This document shows, one piece after another, positions 61,149 through 64,000 of a DNA stretch of 64,000 nucleotides. The notes under the pieces are model-generated. The model was not told the DNA's origin. It made no database searches and worked only from the letters and a program-made list of their open reading frames with translations. A program made the translations under genes and the position numbers. Origin of the DNA: Flavobacterium sp. A45. GTDB taxonomy: Bacteria > Bacteroidota > Bacteroidia > Flavobacteriales > Flavobacteriaceae. Within the stretch, counting starts at the first letter, position 1, and the number at the start of each line of letters is the position of its first letter. The stretch is from the NCBI RefSeq assembly GCF_002001005.1, contig NZ_MUNX01000063.1, positions 16,839-80,838 on the forward strand, written 5' to 3'.

Positions 61149-64000
61149 CTATTTTCTATTCAAATACAAGTAACCTGATTTCTCAAAAGCATTGGAATCA
61201 CTGTCTCTGTATTTCAGTATATAAAAATAGGTTCCCGCTGGTAATTCTTGTGATTTTTCGACTGTAACCCTACCTTCAGAAATACCTCTAAACACTATAT
61301 CATCATTGTTATAATGATCGCGTTCAAACACTAAAACTCCCCAACGATTAAAAATCTCTATTGAATTGTCTGGATAACATTCTAATCCTTGTATAACCAA
61401 CTTATCATATTTATCACTTCCATCTGGTGTTACTGCATTGTACACTTTAATTGCACATCCTGAAACTGTCAATACCGTAGGGTTGTCATTGACAATATTT
61501 ATGTCATCTGATATATCCTGAACCACTCTACCATTTGGACCCGTTCCAAAAACTGTAGCCTGATTCGAAATGGATCCTTTATTAATATCCGTTTGCTTAA
61601 TCACATATATTCCTTGGAAATGGGTTAAATTGGTTTCTCCTACGTTCAATGTTAATGGACTTCCTGTCATAACAACTCCAGGTAAGGGATCAACAATATT
61701 TATATTCGTTAATGGAACATTTCCTGTGTTGGTTACTTCGAAATTATAGGTAATAGTTTCACCAGCTTGGGCATAACCATCAGCATTTTCATCATTGAAT
61801 TGGGCAGTTTTCACCAATGCAATACTTGGTCTGGATACAAATACTGTCATAGTAGCTGTACTACAATTACTCAGATTTGTTTTTTCGCAAATACTATAGG
61901 CCAATGTATATGTACCACCTGGTATATTAGACAATGCATTTAGCAATCCATTAGCTCCCATCGTGAAATTCGAGCTTGGAGTAAAGCTTAAAACTACATC
62001 AGCCAGATTTATAGGCAATCCATTAAAAGTATCATTGGCAATTGCATTAAAAATTCCATTTGAGGCAACTAACCCATCTATGGTACCCGCATCATCATTA
62101 TTTGCTTTAATGCCAAATCTTGGTGATGCTGCACAACCAGATGTTGCTGCTGGATAATTCACAGTCACTGATTGTGATGGATTTAATACAAACTCCATAG
62201 TCACAGCCGGCCTTGTTAATTCGTATCCATCTACCCCTTGAATCCATTGTCCATTTACCAATAACCAACCTGGCCAATCAGTTGGGTTATTATTCCCATC
62301 AACTACTGCTCCTGGCCAAAGGACATTCCCTGTTAATTGCATATTACTTTGTGTTGCTACCACTCTATTTGAACTATCAATCCAATTTATAGTTAACAAT
62401 CCTGTTGGTGTAAAATTATCTGCTACTACACTATATGAAACATAAGGCACATCATTAGAACAATAACTATTAGTGGTTATTGTCATTGTCGGCGCTATAA
62501 CAATTAAGGTAACTGTAGCAGTATCACAATTTGTAGAATTCAATTGACTACAGATAGAATAAGTTAATGTGTAAGTACCAGCTGGTGCATTTGGAGCTAA
62601 TTCAACCGTACCATCAGCTTTTAATGTCATAAAACCTGTTTGATCGTGATTTACAGTTGATAGCACTATATTACTTAGAGTAGCATTCGCTATATCAACA
62701 CGATCATTAGTAAGTACATTCAAAATAGTTTGAGCAACATTGATCCCTACGATTGGGTCAATATTATCATCAGCAGCAAAAATAGTCGGAGGAGCAGGTG
62801 GTAGAAGGTCATCATCACCTATCGTTACCGTAGCAGTTGCATCAGCTGGTGTCGTGGTTACCGTAACTGAATTGTTAGTACTAACTAATGTAATAACTAC
62901 AGTCTCTGATCCTTCGAATACATTATCATCTGTCACTATCACTGGAATTGAAACACTAGTTGTATTTGCAGGAATAATAATAGTATTAGAAATATTTACA
63001 TAATCAATTCCATTAGCCGTAGTTCCCGTTACAGTATAAGTTACTTGAGTATCTGTAGCAATTGGATTTGTTAAGATAAATGTAAACTCACCATTCGTTA
63101 TTGGTTCAGAGGCATTAGCTAGACTTGCTGCTACACTAACTATTGGAGTCGCATCATTATCATTAATTGTCGCTGTTCCGAATGGAGTTGTATTGCTAGT
63201 GTTTCCTGAAGTTACCGTACCGTTCAAAGCAAAACTCTCTGATGGTTCATCGGTAGCATCGTCTGTTGTTGGTACACTTACCGTTACGCTGGTTTGTCCC
63301 GCTGGGATCGTTACTGTCGTAGTCGTTGCAGTGTAATCCGATGTTCCGGCTGTACCTGTATTAGTTACAACATCAACTACTGTGTCCACTGAACTTGGAA
63401 CGTCTATAGATACCATGAATACAGCATTGGCTCCTTCGATAACCGTTGGACTGCTGATGCTAACTATTGGAGTCGCATCATTATCATTAATTATCGCTGT
63501 TCCGAATGGAGTTGTATTGCTAGTGTTCCCTGAAGTTACCGTACCGTTCAAAGCAAAATTCTCTGATGGTTCATCGGTAGCATCGTCTGTTGTTGGTACA
63601 CTTACCGTTACGCTGGTTTGTCCCGCTGGGATCGTTACTATCGTAGTCGTTGCAGTGTAATCCGATGTTCCGGCTGTACCGGTATTGGTTACAACATCAA
63701 CTACTGTGTCCACTGAACTTGGAACATCTATAGATACCATGAATACAGCATTGGTTCCTTCGATAACCGTTGGACTGCTGATGCTAACTATTGGAGTCGC
63801 ATCATTATCATTGATTGTCGCTGTTCCGAATGGAGTTGTATTGCTTGTGTTCCCTGAAGTTACCGTACCGTTCAAAGTAAAGTTCTCTGCTGGCTCATCG
63901 CTAGCATCGTCTGTTGTTGGTACACTTACCGTTACGCTGGTTTGTCCCGCTGGGATCGTTACTGTCGTAGTCGTTGCAGTGTAATCCGATGTTCCGGCTG
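61149..64000 (-). CDS. Giant Calx-beta repeat adhesin with type B T9SS C-terminal domain (3' part)
   Basis: The 3' end of a very large surface protein; the reading frame is open through 64000, so the N-terminus lies beyond the right edge (at least 950 codons here). From N to C there are near-identical 108-residue Calx-beta repeats (TVSVPTTDDATDEPSE, IINDNDATPIVSISSP). These are followed by a diverged Calx-beta domain (EGSETVVITLVSTNN), Ig-like/VCBS-like modules (TYTLTYSIC), a DUF11 domain (GYAQAGETITYNFEVTNTG) and the gliding-motility-associated C-terminal domain (IEIFNRWGVLVFERD, PAGTYFYILKY). This CTD routes it through type IX secretion. The SprF and OmpA genes follow. It is probably an SprB-like adhesin. 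Confidence 0.93.
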   Translation of the reverse strand, partial: AGTSDYTATTTTVTIPAGQTSVTVSVPTTDDASDEPAENFTLNGTVTSGNTSNTTPFGTATINDNDATPIVSISSPTVIEGTNAVFMVSIDVPSSVDTVVDVVTNTGTAGTSDYTATTTIVTIPAGQTSVTVSVPTTDDATDEPSENFALNGTVTSGNTSNTTPFGTAIINDNDATPIVSISSPTVIEGANAVFMVSIDVPSSVDTVVDVVTNTGTAGTSDYTATTTTVTIPAGQTSVTVSVPTTDDATDEPSESFALNGTVTSGNTSNTTPFGTATINDNDATPIVSVAASLANASEPITNGEFTFILTNPIATDTQVTYTVTGTTANGIDYVNISNTIIIPANTTSVSIPVIVTDDNVFEGSETVVITLVSTNNSVTVTTTPADATATVTIGDDDLLPPAPPTIFAADDNIDPIVGINVAQTILNVLTNDRVDIANATLSNIVLSTVNHDQTGFMTLKADGTVELAPNAPAGTYTLTYSICSQLNSTNCDTATVTLIVIAPTMTITTNSYCSNDVPYVSYSVVADNFTPTGLLTINWIDSSNRVVATQSNMQLTGNVLWPGAVVDGNNNPTDWPGWLLVNGQWIQGVDGYELTRPAVTMEFVLNPSQSVTVNYPAATSGCAASPRFGIKANNDDAGTIDGLVASNGIFNAIANDTFNGLPINLADVVLSFTPSSNFTMGANGLLNALSNIPGGTYTLAYSICEKTNLSNCSTATMTVFVSRPSIALVKTAQFNDENADGYAQAGETITYNFEVTNTGNVPLTNINIVDPLPGVVMTGSPLTLNVGETNLTHFQGIYVIKQTDINKGSISNQATVFGTGPNGRVVQDISDDINIVNDNPTVLTVSGCAIKVYNAVTPDGSDKYDKLVIQGLECYPDNSIEIFNRWGVLVFERDHYNNDDIVFRGISEGRVTVEKSQELPAGTYFYILKYRDSDSNAFEKSGYLYLNRK
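63141..64000. repeat. 324-bp near-identical tandem repeats in the adhesin gene
   Basis: Units begin at 63141, 63465 and 63789, exactly 324 bp (108 codons) apart. The third is cut by the window edge. Copies 1 and 2 differ at fewer than about ten positions by eye, including silent changes, implying recent duplication or gene conversion. More copies probably continue beyond 64000. Confidence 0.95.

Noticed and set aside
63382..63984. Two long similar open frames on the plus strand (63382-63660 and 63685-63984)
   Set aside because: They are antisense copies of the Calx-beta repeat DNA. Their similarity comes from the tandem repeat, and the minus-strand frame has clear domain motifs.
1..64000. 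tRNA, rRNA, CRISPR array, insertion sequence or restriction/defence system
   Set aside because: Looked for tRNA-like T-arm sequences, regularly spaced direct repeats, transposase motifs and known defence domains; none were seen.

Overview
The window looks like chromosomal DNA of a Flavobacterium-type gliding bacterium (Bacteroidota, Flavobacteriia). The DNA is visibly AT-rich, the recognisable promoters carry the Bacteroidota -7 box TAnnTTTG, and ribosome-binding sites are weak. The window also carries gene sets specific to this phylum: type IX secretion/gliding genes (porG, sprA, remB, two PorP/SprF genes and an adhesin with a type B C-terminal domain), DUF4270 and DUF4907 genes, and tandem skp genes. 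No tRNA, rRNA, CRISPR array, insertion sequence or prophage was seen. No gap between genes exceeds about 300 bases.

Layout. 1-2847: clpX (5' end only), clpP and tig, a protein-quality block read leftward. 3049-7706: leftward MOSC protein, chromate transporter, metal-binding secreted protein, small membrane protein, alpha/beta hydrolase and pdxJ. 7821-15267: rightward CBS protein, nadK, then the envelope operon porG-uppS-bamA-skp-skp. 15377-18716: murI, convergent with an outer-membrane barrel/DUF4270 lipoprotein pair. 18947-23019: a compact rightward set (barrel protein, Kelch lipoprotein, DUF4907 protein, LytS-type kinase, LytTR regulator) that looks like a surface-sensing unit. 23046-27797: gamma-carbonic-anhydrase-like protein, a solitary PorP/SprF protein, an Nfu-type Fe-S scaffold, an apolipoprotein-like 22-residue repeat protein, MscS and TsaB. 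27972-35094: six-gene leftward ABC efflux operon with two adaptor proteins and a TolC-type channel. 36866-41986: leftward cytochrome oxidase assembly block (cyoE, two subunit III genes, subunit IV, SCO-like pair, DUF420). 42194-54906: chitinase, remB, deoC, vanZ-like, gcvH, the 2382-residue SprA translocon and ruvA. 55053-57914: malic enzyme and a CBS protein. 58133-64000: OmpA-family, PorP/SprF and a giant Calx-beta repeat adhesin running off the right edge.

How it fits together. The type IX secretion theme links several regions. BamA and the Skp chaperones insert barrels. PorG is a translocon component. SprA is the outer-membrane channel. RemB is a gliding protein. The right-edge adhesin/SprF/OmpA triplet looks like a type B cargo with its own surface-attachment partners. 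The most notable signals are the near-identical 324-bp tandem repeats of the adhesin, the sensory Kelch/LytTR locus, the ABC operon with two adaptors, the SCO paralogue lacking its copper cysteines, the 22-mer helix repeat protein, and several hairpins or inverted repeats at promoters (tig, murI, mscS).
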